64,000 bases of DNA from Lentzea guizhouensis (GTDB lineage Bacteria > Actinomycetota > Actinomycetes > Mycobacteriales > Pseudonocardiaceae), in NCBI RefSeq assembly GCF_001701025.1, contig NZ_CP016793.1:2914001-2978000 (forward strand), in the 5' to 3' direction. Within the stretch, counting starts at the first letter, position 1, and each line of letters starts with the position of its first letter. Of this stretch, positions 53,235 through 61,876 are shown piece by piece. The notes under the pieces were generated by a model. The model was not told the DNA's origin. It saw only the letters and a program-made list of their open reading frames with translations, and searched no databases. A program made the position numbers and the translations under genes.

Positions 53235-55286
53235 TTACTGCTGGGCCAGGTCGGCGAACCGGCTGTAGTGCAGCTGGTGCGCGACGGTGATCGTGGCGGT
53301 GGGGCCGGCACGGTGCTTGGCGATGATCAGGTCGGCCTCGCCGGCGCGCGGGTCGTCGCGTTCCCAGGCGTCCGGGCGGTTGATCAGGATGACCATGTCC
53401 GCGTCCTGCTCCAGGGAGCCGGACTCACGGAGGTCGGACAGCATCGGGCGCTTGTCGGTGCGTTGCTCGGGACCGCGGTTCAGCTGGGAGATCGCGATGA
53501 CCGGGACCTCGAGCTCCTTGGCGATCAGCTTCAGTGATCGGGAGAACTCGGAGACTTCCTGCTGGCGGGACTCGGTGCGCTTGCCGGAGCTCATCAGCTG
53601 GAGGTAGTCGACGACCACCAGCTTGAGGTCGTGCCGCTGCTTGAGCCGGCGGGCCTTGGCGCGGATCTCCATCATCGTCAGGTTCGGGCTGTCGTCGACG
53701 AACAGCGGCGCCTCGCTGATCTCGCTCATCCTGCGGGCGAGGCGGGTCCAGTCGTCGTCGCTCATCTTGCCACCGCGCATGTCGCCGAGGCGGATGCGCG
53801 CCTCCGCGGAGAGCATGCGCATGACGATCTCGGTCTTGCTCATTTCGAGGCTGAAGATCGCGCTGGCCATGCCGTGCTTCACCGAGCACGACCGCGCGAA
53901 GTCGAGGCCCAGCGTCGAGTTGTGCGTGGGGATCATCGTCTCGCCGGCCAGGTACAGGTGGTCGTGGTTGTCGACCTCCACGCACCGCACCGGCACGGAC
54001 GGGACTGGCCGCACCGCCACGATCTCCACCCGGTCGTGCTCGCCGAGGCTCGCGACCAGCTCGGCCACGTCCCGGCGCAGGCGGGCGAACCGGCCGTCGA
54101 CCTGCAGCGCGGCCAGCAGTTCTGCCCGCTGCGCGCGGGAGGCGCGCAGGTAGGCGGCCGGCACGTGCGGCTCGTCGGCCAGGCCGAGCTCCTTGGCCAC
54201 CCGCAGCTCGTCGTCGGTCAGCTCCAGCTCGCCCAGACCGGACAGGAACTGGCCGAGCGCGGTCGGCGTCAGCGGCAACGAGGCCGCCGGCAGCTCCCAC
54301 GCGGCCGACATGCGGATGAACACGCGGCACTCGCCGACGCGGTGGAACAGCTGCTGCGTCGTGCGGATCGCCCAGAACCCGCCGGTCTCGCTGCACGACT
54401 CGGTGAGCCACTGGTGCTCGGCGTCGGCGACGATCACCGTGCCGTCGGAGAACTCGACCTCGAAGCACGGCCTGCCGGTCATGACCTCGGTCGCGGCGAC
54501 CACGCGGGTCGGGCGGCCGTCGGCGCCCAGCAGGAACGAGCCGGCGGAGACCTCGCCCATCGTCGTCCAGCCGTCCGGCGTGGGCAGCGGGGTGTCGAGC
54601 GCGAGCGCCTTGCCGACACCCGGACGGGCGGCGACGATGATCATCTGGCCGGGGTGCAGGCCGTTCGTCAGGTCGTCGAGGTCGGCGAAGCCGGTCGGGA
54701 TGCCGAGCGACTGGCCACCGCGCGAGGCGATCGCGTCGATCTCGTCCATCGTCGGCTGGAGCAGGTCCTCCAGCACCGAGTAGTCCTCGGTCGTGCGGCG
54801 GTCGGTGACCTCGTAGATCGCCGACTGCGCGCGGTCGACCACCTCGTCGACGTCGGCGCCCTCGGCACCGTTGTACCCGAGCTGCACGATGCGCGTGCCC
54901 GCCTCGACCAGCCGGCGCAGCACCGCCTTCTCCGCCACGATCTCGGCGTAGTACCCGGCGTTCGCCGCCGTCGGCACCGTCGCGATCAACGTGTGCAGGT
55001 ACGGCGCGCCACCCACGCGCAGCAGCTCGCCGCGGCGCTCCAGCTCGGCGGAGATCGTGATCGGGTCGGCGGGCTCACCGCGGCCGTAGAGGTCGAGGAT
55101 GCAGTCGTAGATCGCCTGGTGGGCCGGGCGGTAGAAGTCGTTCGGCGCGAGCGCCTCGATCACGTCCGCGATCGCGTCCTTGGACAGCAGCATGCCGCCC
55201 AGCACCGACTGTTCAGCGGCGAGGTCCTGCGGCGGCTGACGTTCGAAACTCGGCTCCGCCATACCCCGGTCGTCGACCAACGCCAC
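53235..55286 (-). CDS. dnaB: Replicative DNA helicase DnaB with intein
   Basis: 683-residue precursor; after splicing, a 453-residue helicase that forms the hexamer at the replication fork. N-terminal domain RQPPQDLAAEQSVLGGMLLS; C-terminal RecA-like domain with Walker A ARPGVGK|ST interrupted by the intein, Walker B LVVVDYLQLM and AISQLNRGPEQR. GTG at 55286 is chosen by comparison with mycobacterial DnaB N-termini (VVDD); AGGGGTGA lies upstream. Upstream lies a DnaA-box cluster. Confidence 0.97.
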   Translation of the reverse strand: MALVDDRGMAEPSFERQPPQDLAAEQSVLGGMLLSKDAIADVIEALAPNDFYRPAHQAIYDCILDLYGRGEPADPITISAELERRGELLRVGGAPYLHTLIATVPTAANAGYYAEIVAEKAVLRRLVEAGTRIVQLGYNGAEGADVDEVVDRAQSAIYEVTDRRTTEDYSVLEDLLQPTMDEIDAIASRGGQSLGIPTGFADLDDLTNGLHPGQMIIVAARPGVGKALALDTPLPTPDGWTTMGEVSAGSFLLGADGRPTRVVAATEVMTGRPCFEVEFSDGTVIVADAEHQWLTESCSETGGFWAIRTTQQLFHRVGECRVFIRMSAAWELPAASLPLTPTALGQFLSGLGELELTDDELRVAKELGLADEPHVPAAYLRASRAQRAELLAALQVDGRFARLRRDVAELVASLGEHDRVEIVAVRPVPSVPVRCVEVDNHDHLYLAGETMIPTHNSTLGLDFARSCSVKHGMASAIFSLEMSKTEIVMRMLSAEARIRLGDMRGGKMSDDDWTRLARRMSEISEAPLFVDDSPNLTMMEIRAKARRLKQRHDLKLVVVDYLQLMSSGKRTESRQQEVSEFSRSLKLIAKELEVPVIAISQLNRGPEQRTDKRPMLSDLRESGSLEQDADMVILINRPDAWERDDPRAGEADLIIAKHRAGPTATITVAHQLHYSRFADLAQQ
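53919..54608 (-). other. DnaB mini-intein, class 3, with degenerate endonuclease remnant
   Basis: 230 residues inserted in the P-loop between GK and ST (precursor residues 227-456). It starts with Ala (ALALDTPLPTPDGW), not Cys/Ser, and ends with THN followed by extein Ser. The class 3 W-C-T triad is present: Trp67 in HQWL, Cys209 in VRCV, Thr228 in THN. Splicing would start at the internal Cys. The middle (about 108-190) includes AAYLRASRAQRAELLAALQV, a decayed match to the LAGLIDADG endonuclease region, so homing is probably lost. Confidence 0.9.
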
Positions 55287-55436
55287 TGCTGAATCACCCC
55301 TGCGAAGATGTCGAGAGCCGGTGCCTGTCACCTAGTTGTACCGCGTGGCACCGACAATTCCGGGCGGCCACGCTGTGCGATGGCATCCCCCGAGCTGCGA
55401 CGCTAGAGGGACCCGTCCGGAGCAAGCAAACCGGTG

Positions 55437-55661
55437 TGTGGATCGCCCTGTGGACAACTGGGGGACAACCTGTGGATGGTTGCTCACAGGGGCGGAGACG
55501 CTGGGGACAACCTGTTGACAACCGGTGGAGTGACAGAAGTAACTCCAGCTCAGGGGCTGTGTACAACTTGTGGAAAAAGTTGTGCGCCACAGCCTCGGCG
55601 TGTCGCGAAAAACGCATTCTTCGGCGTGTCGCGGGGTTGCCGAACGGGTGGGTTATCCACA
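55437..55661. promoter_or_regulatory. Cluster of DnaA boxes upstream of dnaB
   Basis: Against TTRTCCACA: perfect at 55449-55457 (TGTGGACAA) and, in opposite orientation, 55653-55661 (TTATCCACA); one mismatch at 55513-55521 and 55569-55577; two at 55437-55445 and 55471-55479. Six sites in 225 bp within the 510-bp gap between dnaB and rplI. The rest of the gap shows no gene. Could be a dnaB promoter controlled by DnaA or a DnaA-titration site. Confidence 0.7.
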
Positions 55662-55697
55662 GGAAGTGGACAGAAACGCACTCGTCCGAACGAGCGA

Positions 55698-55736
55698 AAG
55701 CGCCACCCACCCGGAGCATTCCGGGGGGTGGCGCTT
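55698..55736 (-). terminator. Terminator of the rpsF-ssb-rpsR-rplI operon
   Basis: AAGCGCCACCC pairs with GGGTGGCGCTT, with an inner CCCGG/CCGGG stem; on the minus strand it is followed by TTTCG. It lies 61 bp past the rplI stop. Confidence 0.8.
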
Positions 55737-55796
55737 CTGCAAACGATCACACGTGGACCTACCCAACGGGTCGTCCTCGAGCTTCGTCGAGCGGTC

Positions 55797-56255
55797 TTAC
55801 TCGGCCGCGGTGACGACGAGCGGCAGCGCGACGGTGACCTCGGGGTGGAGGCGAACCGTCACCGAGTGCTTGCCGGTGGTCTTGATGTGACCCGGCAGCT
55901 CGATGGCGCGCTTGTCCAGGGTGAGGCCACCCGCGGACTTCTTGACCGCCGCCGCCACGTCGGCGGTGGTGATCGAGCCGAACAGCTTGGTGGAGCCGGC
56001 CGCAGCCTTCGCGGTCAGCGTCACGCCGCCGAGGCCCTCGAGCTTGGCCTTGATCTCCTTGGCGTGGTCCAGGTCGCGCACGCGCCGGGTGTCCTGCGCG
56101 CGGGTGATGACCTGGATCTGCTTCTGCGCACCGCGGGTCGCGACGATCGCGAGACCGCGCGGGAGCAGGTAGTTGCGGCCGTAGCCGTCCTTGACCTCGA
56201 CGACGTCGCCGGGAGCGCCGAGGCCGGAAACGTCAGCGGTGAGGATGAGCTTCAT
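55797..56255 (-). CDS. rplI: 50S ribosomal protein L9
   Basis: 152 residues, usual bL9 length. N-terminal signature [20 protein letters not shown] and YLLPRGLA; long connecting helix then the C-terminal domain ending [13 protein letters not shown]. Last gene of the rpsF-ssb-rpsR-rplI operon; 17 bp from rpsR. Confidence 0.98.
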   Translation of the reverse strand: MKLILTADVSGLGAPGDVVEVKDGYGRNYLLPRGLAIVATRGAQKQIQVITRAQDTRRVRDLDHAKEIKAKLEGLGGVTLTAKAAAGSTKLFGSITTADVAAAVKKSAGGLTLDKRAIELPGHIKTTGKHSVTVRLHPEVTVALPLVVTAAE

Positions 56256-56272
56256 CGCGGTGTCCCCTTTCC

Positions 56273-56512
56273 TTAGCGAGCGGTCGAGGTGTAGGGCAGC
56301 AGCGCCATCTCACGGGCGTTCTTCACGGCAACAGCGACGTCGCGCTGGTGCTGTGAGCAGTTGCCGGTGACGCGGCGGGCACGGATCTTGCCGCGGTCGG
56401 AGATGAACTTCCGAAGCAGCGTCGTGTCCTTGTAGTCGATCAGGTTCGCGCTCTTGTCCTTGCAGAAGGCACAGACCTTCTTCTTGGGCTTGCGCACAGG
56501 CGGCTTGGCCAT
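56273..56512 (-). CDS. rpsR: 30S ribosomal protein S18 (zinc-binding C+ form)
   Basis: 79 residues. N-terminal VCAFCKDK and later NCSQH give the Cys-rich zinc site of the C+ paralogue, as in the rpsR1 type of mycobacteria; a zinc-independent C- copy would be expected elsewhere. Core [20 protein letters not shown] is standard for bS18. Confidence 0.98.
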   Translation of the reverse strand: MAKPPVRKPKKKVCAFCKDKSANLIDYKDTTLLRKFISDRGKIRARRVTGNCSQHQRDVAVAVKNAREMALLPYTSTAR

Positions 56513-56569
56513 GTGTCTCTAACTCCTGGAATACGCAGTGATCAGGTTCTGGATGACCGGTGCAGCGGT

Positions 56570-57076
56570 CTAGAAGGGGGGCTCGTCGGCGAAACCACCC
56601 GAGCCGGCCGGCGGGGCGGAACCCCACGGGTCGTCTGCGGGCGCGCCACCGCCGCCACGAGACTGCTGACCGCCGCCGCCGCCGAAGCCGCCGCCACCGC
56701 CGCCGTCTCCACGGCTGACCTTGTTGACCTTCGCGGTCGCGTAGCGCAGCGAGGGGCCGATCTCGTCGACCTCCAGCTCCACGACAGTGCGCTTCTCGCC
56801 TTCCTTCGTCTCGAAGGAACGCTGGCGCAACCGTCCGGAGACGAGCACTCGCGAACCGCGGGTGAGCGACTCGGCCACGTTCTCGGCGACCTGCCGCCAC
56901 ACGTTGCACCGCAGGAACAGCGCTTCGCCGTCCTTCCACTCGCCGGACTGGCGGTCGAAGGTGCGGGGCGTGGAGGCGACCGTGAAGGACGCCACCGCGG
57001 CACCGCTCTGGGTGAAGCGGAGTTCCGGGTCGGCGGTCAGGTTCCCGACCACCGTGATCGTCGTCTCGCCAGCCAT
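56570..57076 (-). CDS. ssb: Single-stranded DNA-binding protein
   Basis: 168 residues. OB-fold ~1-110 ([40 protein letters not shown]), a Gly-rich linker and the acidic tip FADEPPF that docks partner proteins. Between rpsF and rpsR, the conserved operon place. Confidence 0.98.
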   Translation of the reverse strand: MAGETTITVVGNLTADPELRFTQSGAAVASFTVASTPRTFDRQSGEWKDGEALFLRCNVWRQVAENVAESLTRGSRVLVSGRLRQRSFETKEGEKRTVVELEVDEIGPSLRYATAKVNKVSRGDGGGGGGFGGGGGQQSRGGGGAPADDPWGSAPPAGSGGFADEPPF

Positions 57077-57105
57077 GTCTTGGGAGCTCCCCTAATCGAG
57101 GTTCG

Positions 57106-57480
57106 TCAGGCCCTGGCGGCGGCCCTGGCCGCCGACTTGGCCGACTTGGCGTCCGCCTTCGCCGCAGCCTTGGCGGCCAACTTGGCAGCCTTGGCGGGCT
57201 CGCGGCGCAGGACCTTCGTCCGGAGCACCGTCTCCTGCAGACCGAGCTGGCGGTCCAGTTCCTTCACCGCTTCGGGAGTCGAGGTCAGGTCGAGCACCGC
57301 GTAGATGCCTTCGGCGCTCTTGTTGATCTCGAAGCTCAACCGGCGCTTGCCCCACACCTCGACCTTCTCAACGTTGCCGCCCGTGGTGCGGATGACGTTG
57401 AGGAACGTGTCGAGAGACGGCGCAACCGTGCGCTCGTCGAGACTGGGGTCGAGGATGACCATCACTTCGTAATGACGCAT
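57106..57480 (-). CDS. rpsF: 30S ribosomal protein S6
   Basis: 124 residues. [19 protein letters not shown] at the N-terminus is the bS6 signature; the tail is an unusual Ala/Lys-rich repeat ([20 protein letters not shown]), common in high-GC actinobacteria. ATG at 57480 is chosen: GGAGGTGA lies nine bases upstream. First gene of the operon. Confidence 0.97.
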   Translation of the reverse strand: MRHYEVMVILDPSLDERTVAPSLDTFLNVIRTTGGNVEKVEVWGKRRLSFEINKSAEGIYAVLDLTSTPEAVKELDRQLGLQETVLRTKVLRREPAKAAKLAAKAAAKADAKSAKSAARAAARA

Positions 57481-57581
57481 GAGGACCACTCACCTCCTGT
57501 GGACTCGCGGCCACGGGCTTTCCGTGGCAGGAGGGTCGTCGCGTCAGCAACTGAAGAAGGTTAACAGAGCGCGTCCGGCGA

Positions 57582-58517
57582 CTACGCAGGGGTGCGGCGG
57601 AGCACCCAGGTCCGCACCAGCGCACCCGTCACGCAGGCCAGCAGCAGCACCGCGACCAGCACCGGGAGACCGACCCCGCCGGGGCCGGACGTCCTGGGCA
57701 GCGCGGTGGCGCGGCCCGCGGTCTGCACCGACTCGTCCAGGCCGTTGCCGCTGGACGCGCGCGGCACCTGTGAGCCGTAGCGCACGCCGGGCGACGGCGA
57801 GTAGAGGCCGGGCATCGCGAACGGCAGTGAGCCGTAGCTGAACAGCGGCACGCGGCCGAAGTTCGTGCCGAGCGAGTACAGCGGGAAGTCGCGCCCGATC
57901 GGGGTGCCCGCGGGCGAGCCGGGGGTCGCACCGGGGTTCGTGCCCGGCTGCGTCCCCGGCGGGGTGCCGGGCTGCGGCTGGGGCTGCTGACCAGGCGGTT
58001 TCGGCTGGCCGGGCAGCTGGGGCGTGAGCTTCTGCGAGTTGTCGGCGACGGCCTTGCTGCCGTCCTGGACCGGCGCGGCGACCTGGTTGACGCCGGTCAC
58101 GACCACCTTGCAGCCGAGGGACAGGGTCTCGCGCACGGTCTTGTCGAGCGTGCCGAGGATCGGCCCGAGCAGCGGGATCTTGTGCACCTCGACCATCACC
58201 GCGTTCGCGATGGTCGCGCCGCTGATGGTCGTCGTGCCGAGCTGCACCGCACCGATCGGGATGGGCTTGGCCTGCGCGAACGCGTCCTTGAACGGCTGCG
58301 CGAGCGGCGGCCCGAGCACGGGCACGGCCCGCACCAGGTCGGTGATCGGCTGGGTGACCGCGGCCGGGCTCAGCGAAACGGGCTGACCAGGCGTTCCCTG
58401 CACCGATGTCGCGCAGCTGCCCACCACGATGGGCTCTGCCGCCGCGGCCGGAACCAGGCCCACCGAAGCGGAGGCCAGCGCCAGCAGCGTCGCGGCGGTG
58501 ACGCTCAGCAGTCGCAT
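57582..58517 (-). CDS. Exported cell-surface protein with C-terminal membrane anchor
   Basis: 311 residues. Signal peptide LLALASASVGLVPAAAA; a mature part with a short conserved-looking block (VPVLGPPLAQPFKDAFAQAK), one Cys pair (GSCATS; LGCKVV), a Pro/Gln/Gly-rich linker (PPGQQPQPQPGTPPGTQPG) and a C-terminal helix VLVAVLLLACVTGALV with basic end. No family recognised. ATG 58517 preferred over GTG 58523. Transcribed alone. Confidence 0.7.
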   Translation of the reverse strand: MRLLSVTAATLLALASASVGLVPAAAAEPIVVGSCATSVQGTPGQPVSLSPAAVTQPITDLVRAVPVLGPPLAQPFKDAFAQAKPIPIGAVQLGTTTISGATIANAVMVEVHKIPLLGPILGTLDKTVRETLSLGCKVVVTGVNQVAAPVQDGSKAVADNSQKLTPQLPGQPKPPGQQPQPQPGTPPGTQPGTNPGATPGSPAGTPIGRDFPLYSLGTNFGRVPLFSYGSLPFAMPGLYSPSPGVRYGSQVPRASSGNGLDESVQTAGRATALPRTSGPGGVGLPVLVAVLLLACVTGALVRTWVLRRTPA

Positions 58518-58660
58518 GCGCACCCCTGTCTCACCTCGTTACCTACTCTCAAGTAACGAACGTACGTCCTGGTGGTGACGCGAACCACCCCCGATTTTCG
58601 CAATTACTCCTATCGGCGGCGGCTGCGATGGCGTTGCGGACGCCGACTACCCTCCTGTTC

Positions 58661-59431
58661 ATGCGCATCGGGGCCCATGTCCGCGACGACGACCCGGTCG
58701 GCGCCGCGGCCGAACGCGGTGCCGACGTCGTCCAGTTCTTCCTGTCCGACCCCCAGGGGTGGAAGAAGCCGAAACCGCACCCGCAGACGGAGGCGCTGCT
58801 CGCCTCCGACCTCGAGGTGTTCGTCCACGCCCCGTACCTGATCAACGTCGCGTCGCTGAACAACAAGATCCGGATTCCCTCGCGGAAGAACGTGGTCCAG
58901 CACGCGGAGGCCGCCGCCACCGTCGGCGCCAAGGGCTTGATCGTGCACGGCGGGCACGTCACCAAGGGCGAGGACCCGGCCGACGGCTTCGCCAACTGGC
59001 GCAAGTTCTTCGAGCGGCAGGTCGCCGAGGGCGGGTTCGCGGTCCCGGTCCTGATCGAGAACACCGCGGGCGGCGACAACGCCATGGCGCGGACGTTCGA
59101 CTCGCTCAAGATGCTCTGGGACGCGGTGGGCGAGTTCGGCGCCGGCTTCTGCCTCGACACCTGCCACGCCTTCGCCGCGGGCGAGGACCTCGTCGGCATC
59201 GTCGACCGGGTGAAAGCGATCACCGGCCGGATCGACCTCGTGCACCTCAACAGCTCGCGCGACGAGTTCGGTTCCTCGCGCGATCGGCACGACAACATCA
59301 GTACTGGCACCATCGACGCTGATCAGCTGGTGGCCGTGGCCGCCAGTGCCGGATGCCCCGTCGTGGTGGAGACACCGGACGAGGGCCAGGCCGACGACAT
59401 CGCGTACCTGCGCGACCACGCCGGCCGGTGA
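58661..59431 (+). CDS. nfo: Deoxyribonuclease IV (AP endonuclease)
   Basis: 256-residue TIM-barrel AP endonuclease of base excision repair with three zinc ions. Metal ligands are all visible: VHAPY, VHGGH, LIENT, CLDTCHAFA, VHLNSS, DRHDN and VVETP. ATG at 58661 begins MRIGAHV, the family start; an upstream ATG at 58628 would add 11 residues. Overlaps the next gene by GTGA. Confidence 0.94.
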   Translation: MRIGAHVRDDDPVGAAAERGADVVQFFLSDPQGWKKPKPHPQTEALLASDLEVFVHAPYLINVASLNNKIRIPSRKNVVQHAEAAATVGAKGLIVHGGHVTKGEDPADGFANWRKFFERQVAEGGFAVPVLIENTAGGDNAMARTFDSLKMLWDAVGEFGAGFCLDTCHAFAAGEDLVGIVDRVKAITGRIDLVHLNSSRDEFGSSRDRHDNISTGTIDADQLVAVAASAGCPVVVETPDEGQADDIAYLRDHAGR

Positions 59432-60849
59432 ACAGCGTGCACGAGGTGGTGAGCGTGACGCCTGAGCGAGGCGGTGCCGGGGGTTCCGCGCACCGCTTCG
59501 GCAGGGCCGCTCTGGCCGTGCTCGTGCTGCTCTGCGGCCTCACGCTGCTGCTCGGCTTCGCCAACAAGGACCGCTGCACCGGTCCCGCGTTCGACCAGTG
59601 GGGCCGCACGCAGCCCGACTACGACGAGCGCAACAAGCAGGAGGTCTGCTACTCCGACATCCAGCACCTCTGGATCGGGCGCGACATCGACCGGCACGTC
59701 TTCCCGTACGTCGACGGCGCCATCAACGAGCAGGGCATCCTGATCGGCGGCTCGGTCGAGTACCCGGTGCTCAGCGGCCTGCTGATCTGGGCGGGCGCGA
59801 TCTTCGCGCACAACGACGCGGAGTACCTGCTCTACTCGTCGCTGCTGATGGCACCGTTCGGCCTGCTCACCGGCTACCTGCTGGGCAAGCTCGCCCGCTG
59901 GCGCGCCCTGCTGTGGGCGATCGGGCCACCGCTGGTCCTGTACGCGTTCCACAACTGGGACCTGCCGGTCGTGCTCTGCTCGGTCGCCGCGGTCTACGTG
60001 GTGCACCGCTGGAACCGGCCGCTGGTCGAACGGGCCACGGTCGCGTCCGTGCTGCTCGGGCTCGGGTTCGCGTTCAAGGTCTACCCGGCGATCTTCGTGC
60101 TGCCGCTGCTGCTCTTCGTCGCGACCGGCGGCTGGCAGGGCAGGGAGCTGCCGGAACGGGTCCGGCGCGCGGGCAAGAAGGTGGACGTCGCCGGCGCGGT
60201 CAGGGTCGCACTGGCCTCGATCGTCACGGTCGTGCTGGTCAACCTGCCGTTCGCGATCGCGGGCTACGACGGCTGGCTCGCGTCGTTCGAGTTCCAGGGC
60301 CAGCGCCGGGTCGACATCACCACGAACTCGATCTGGTACTGGGGTCTGCGGCCGTTCATCGGCGACGACGCGATGCAGTCGCTGGTGGGCGTGATCTCGC
60401 CGATCCTGATGCTGGTCTCGTTCGGCATCGCCGCCGGCTACGGCTGGCTGCGGTTCCGCCGCGAGGGCAGCTACCCGTGGATCGCGGTGTCGGCCGCGAT
60501 GATGTGCGGCTTCATGCTGCTGCACAAGGTCCACTCGCCGCAGTACACGCTGTGGCTGGTGCCGTTCCTCGTGCTCATGCGCGTCCCGCTGGCCTGGTCG
60601 TTCGCGTACTTCGTCGTCGACCTGGCGATGGGGATCGGGATCTTCCGCTGGTTCTGGGCGATCGAGTTCGGGCAGCCGGCCGGGATCTACGACAGCTTCT
60701 CCGCGCAGGCCGTGATGATCGGCGTGTGGGGCCGGGCGGCGCTGCTGGTGGCGTTGTTCATCGCGTTCCTCAAGGCGAGGGACGTGACCGAGGACGAGCA
60801 CCCCGATGATCGGAAGTTCCTCCGCGGAGCCGTAGCCGCGAAGCGCTGA
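59428..60849 (+). CDS. GT-C type glycosyltransferase (GT87/DUF2029)
   Basis: 473 residues with about ten membrane helices. Polyprenol-phosphate-mannose-dependent transferase type, like Rv0051 of M. tuberculosis. Outer loop YSDIQHLWIGRDIDRHVFPY and EYPVLSGLLIWAG contain the acidic/aromatic residues typical of the active loop; KVHSPQYTLWLVPFLVL is the conserved C-terminal block. GTG start overlaps the nfo stop. Acceptor unknown. Confidence 0.88.
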   Translation: MNSVHEVVSVTPERGGAGGSAHRFGRAALAVLVLLCGLTLLLGFANKDRCTGPAFDQWGRTQPDYDERNKQEVCYSDIQHLWIGRDIDRHVFPYVDGAINEQGILIGGSVEYPVLSGLLIWAGAIFAHNDAEYLLYSSLLMAPFGLLTGYLLGKLARWRALLWAIGPPLVLYAFHNWDLPVVLCSVAAVYVVHRWNRPLVERATVASVLLGLGFAFKVYPAIFVLPLLLFVATGGWQGRELPERVRRAGKKVDVAGAVRVALASIVTVVLVNLPFAIAGYDGWLASFEFQGQRRVDITTNSIWYWGLRPFIGDDAMQSLVGVISPILMLVSFGIAAGYGWLRFRREGSYPWIAVSAAMMCGFMLLHKVHSPQYTLWLVPFLVLMRVPLAWSFAYFVVDLAMGIGIFRWFWAIEFGQPAGIYDSFSAQAVMIGVWGRAALLVALFIAFLKARDVTEDEHPDDRKFLRGAVAAKR

Positions 60850-60868
60850 CCGGCCGCACACTGCACCC

Positions 60869-61876
60869 GTGAGGGTGATCATGGTGCTGGCATTGCTGCT
60901 GGCCTGCGGTGCCTCCGGTGCGCCCGGCCGCGGCGCGCCGGTGCGCTGGCTGCCGGTGTGGCAGGCGGTGCCGACCCTCTCGGCGGCCACCCCCGACCCG
61001 GTGGTGCGCACGACCGTGGACCTCACCGCGGGCGGCACGTCGGTCCGGGTGCGGCTGTCGAACCTCATGGGCATCAAGCCGGTCAGGGTCGAGCGGGTCG
61101 TGGTCACCGCGAACGGCGAGACCCGCGAGCTCGCGTTCCGCGGCTCGCGCGGCGTGCTGATGAAGGCGCGGTCCGAGGTCTACAGCGACCCCGTGCAGCT
61201 GGTCGTCACGAAGACGTTGGAAATCAGCACGTACGTGCCGTCAGGTACGCCGTGCCAAGCGCGCGCACTCCGCACCGTGACGTCCGCACGCGACCATGTC
61301 TGCCTTGTCTCGGCCGTCGAAGTAGCCGGCTTCACCGCACCAGGTGCCGTGGTGATGTTCGGTGACTCGATCACCGAGGGGAACTCCTCCGGCACATGGC
61401 CGTCCATGGTGCAGACCGACTACGCCGTGCTGAACGCGGGCATCAGCGGCAACGGCCTGTTGACCGGCGACGCACCGATGATCACGCGTCTGCAGCGCGA
61501 CGTCCTCCACAGCAACGAGGTCCGCAAGGTCGTGTTGCTCGGCGGCATCAACGACATCCAGAACGACATCAGCGCGGACGCCGTCATCGCCGGCATCCGC
61601 ACGGTGCAGCTGCGGTGCCGCAACGAGGGCGTACCCGTCGTCGTCGGCACCATCACGCCGTGGCGCGGCTGGGTGAACTGGACCGAGGAACGCGACCGGC
61701 AGCGCCTCAAGACCAACGCGTGGATCCGCGCCAACGTGCCGGACGCGATCGACTTCGACGCCGAGCTCCGCGACCCCGCCGACCCGCTCAGACTGCGTCC
61801 GGAGTTCGACTCCGGTGATCATCTGCATCCGAACGCGGCCGCATTCGGTGCAATGGCTCGGCTCGTGCGGGTGTGA
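60869..61876 (+). CDS. SGNH/GDSL hydrolase lipoprotein
   Basis: 335 residues. Lipobox LLAC at about 10-13. N-terminal beta domain, then the SGNH core: catalytic Ser in FGDSITEG, oxyanion GGIND (block III), and SGDHLHPN with catalytic Asp/His (block V). Probable surface esterase or acetylhydrolase acting on a glycan. Its last 89 bp overlap the convergent GT87 gene. Confidence 0.9.
   Translation: MRVIMVLALLLACGASGAPGRGAPVRWLPVWQAVPTLSAATPDPVVRTTVDLTAGGTSVRVRLSNLMGIKPVRVERVVVTANGETRELAFRGSRGVLMKARSEVYSDPVQLVVTKTLEISTYVPSGTPCQARALRTVTSARDHVCLVSAVEVAGFTAPGAVVMFGDSITEGNSSGTWPSMVQTDYAVLNAGISGNGLLTGDAPMITRLQRDVLHSNEVRKVVLLGGINDIQNDISADAVIAGIRTVQLRCRNEGVPVVVGTITPWRGWVNWTEERDRQRLKTNAWIRANVPDAIDFDAELRDPADPLRLRPEFDSGDHLHPNAAAFGAMARLVRV

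Noticed and set aside
55437..55661. Chromosomal oriC
   Set aside because: DnaA boxes are present, but no dnaA or dnaN lies nearby and there is no clear AT-rich unwinding stretch. Kept only as a DnaA-box cluster.
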